DNA of 5,836 nucleotides from Pseudomonadota bacterium (lineage in GTDB: Bacteria; Pseudomonadota; Alphaproteobacteria; Rhizobiales; Hyphomicrobiaceae), in assembly GCA_023416575.1 (NCBI GenBank), contig JAEZHL010000222.1:1-5836 (forward strand), given 5' to 3'. The stretch's first letter is position 1. The number at the start of each line of letters is the position of its first letter. The translations under genes and the position numbers were made by a program. A model generated the notes under the pieces. That model was not told the origin of the DNA, made no database searches, and was given only the letters and a program-made list of their open reading frames with translations. This document shows, piece by piece, positions 5,734 through 5,836 of the stretch.

Positions 5734-5836
5734 TCACCACAGGGTGGGAAAGAAACCCTCGGGAAGGGGCACTCTCAAGAGTTTACCGAACAGTGCAGCA
5801 ATCAGAAGGGTAAGGGTGACTGAAAGTCCGAGAGAC
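5734..5836 (-). CDS. tctB: Tripartite tricarboxylate transporter small subunit TctB (C-terminal fragment)
   Basis: The last 33 codons of a gene entering from the right edge. The translated end reads as a hydrophobic helix, SVTLTLLIAALFGKLL, then RVPLPEGFFPTLW and TGA at 5736-5734. A final helix followed by L-R-V-P-L-P is the characteristic end of TctB, the small four-helix subunit that partners TctA. Its position 5 bases upstream of tctA on the same strand gives the usual tctB-tctA order. The fragment is short, so the call rests on this tail plus context. Confidence 0.8.
   Translation of the reverse strand, partial: SLGLSVTLTLLIAALFGKLLRVPLPEGFFPTLW

Overview
The window is ordinary, dense, high-GC proteobacterial transport DNA. 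Codon use, a twin-arginine-like signal on the solute receptor, and the pairing of a TRAP system with a tripartite tricarboxylate transporter suggest a soil or plant-associated alphaproteobacterium (Bradyrhizobium-like Hyphomicrobiales); a betaproteobacterium is possible. This placement is inferred from style and not from a marker gene.

Left half (1-2603, minus strand): a TRAP transporter operon read leftward as dctP (periplasmic receptor), dctQ (small membrane subunit) and dctM (large permease, running off the left edge). A strong 10-bp-stem hairpin sits between dctP and dctQ. dctQ and dctM overlap by 4 bases (ATGA). Between dctP and the next gene lies a 167-base divergent control region with a near-perfect palindrome, a small possible leader ORF and short tandem repeats.

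Centre (2771-4138, plus strand): a TetR/AcrR-family regulator, divergent from dctP and the obvious candidate regulator of it, followed after a gap by a DoxX-family four-helix membrane protein with a very clear ribosome binding site.

Right half (4244-5836, minus strand): tctA, the large permease of a tripartite tricarboxylate transporter (TTT), preceded 5 bases upstream by the last 33 codons of tctB, which runs off the right edge. A 14-bp perfect inverted repeat separates the convergent doxX and tctA.

Together the genes describe uptake of organic acids by two evolutionarily separate, receptor-dependent secondary transporters with a regulator between them. The TRAP receptor keeps the conserved arginine and asparagine of the family, so the ligand is very likely a carboxylate, but the sequence does not identify it. 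I see no CRISPR array, RNA gene, insertion sequence, phage gene or clearly new system. The most interesting signals are regulatory: the dctP-dctQ hairpin, the palindrome in the divergent region and the possible leader peptide ahead of dctP. No gene-free stretch exceeds 300 bases.
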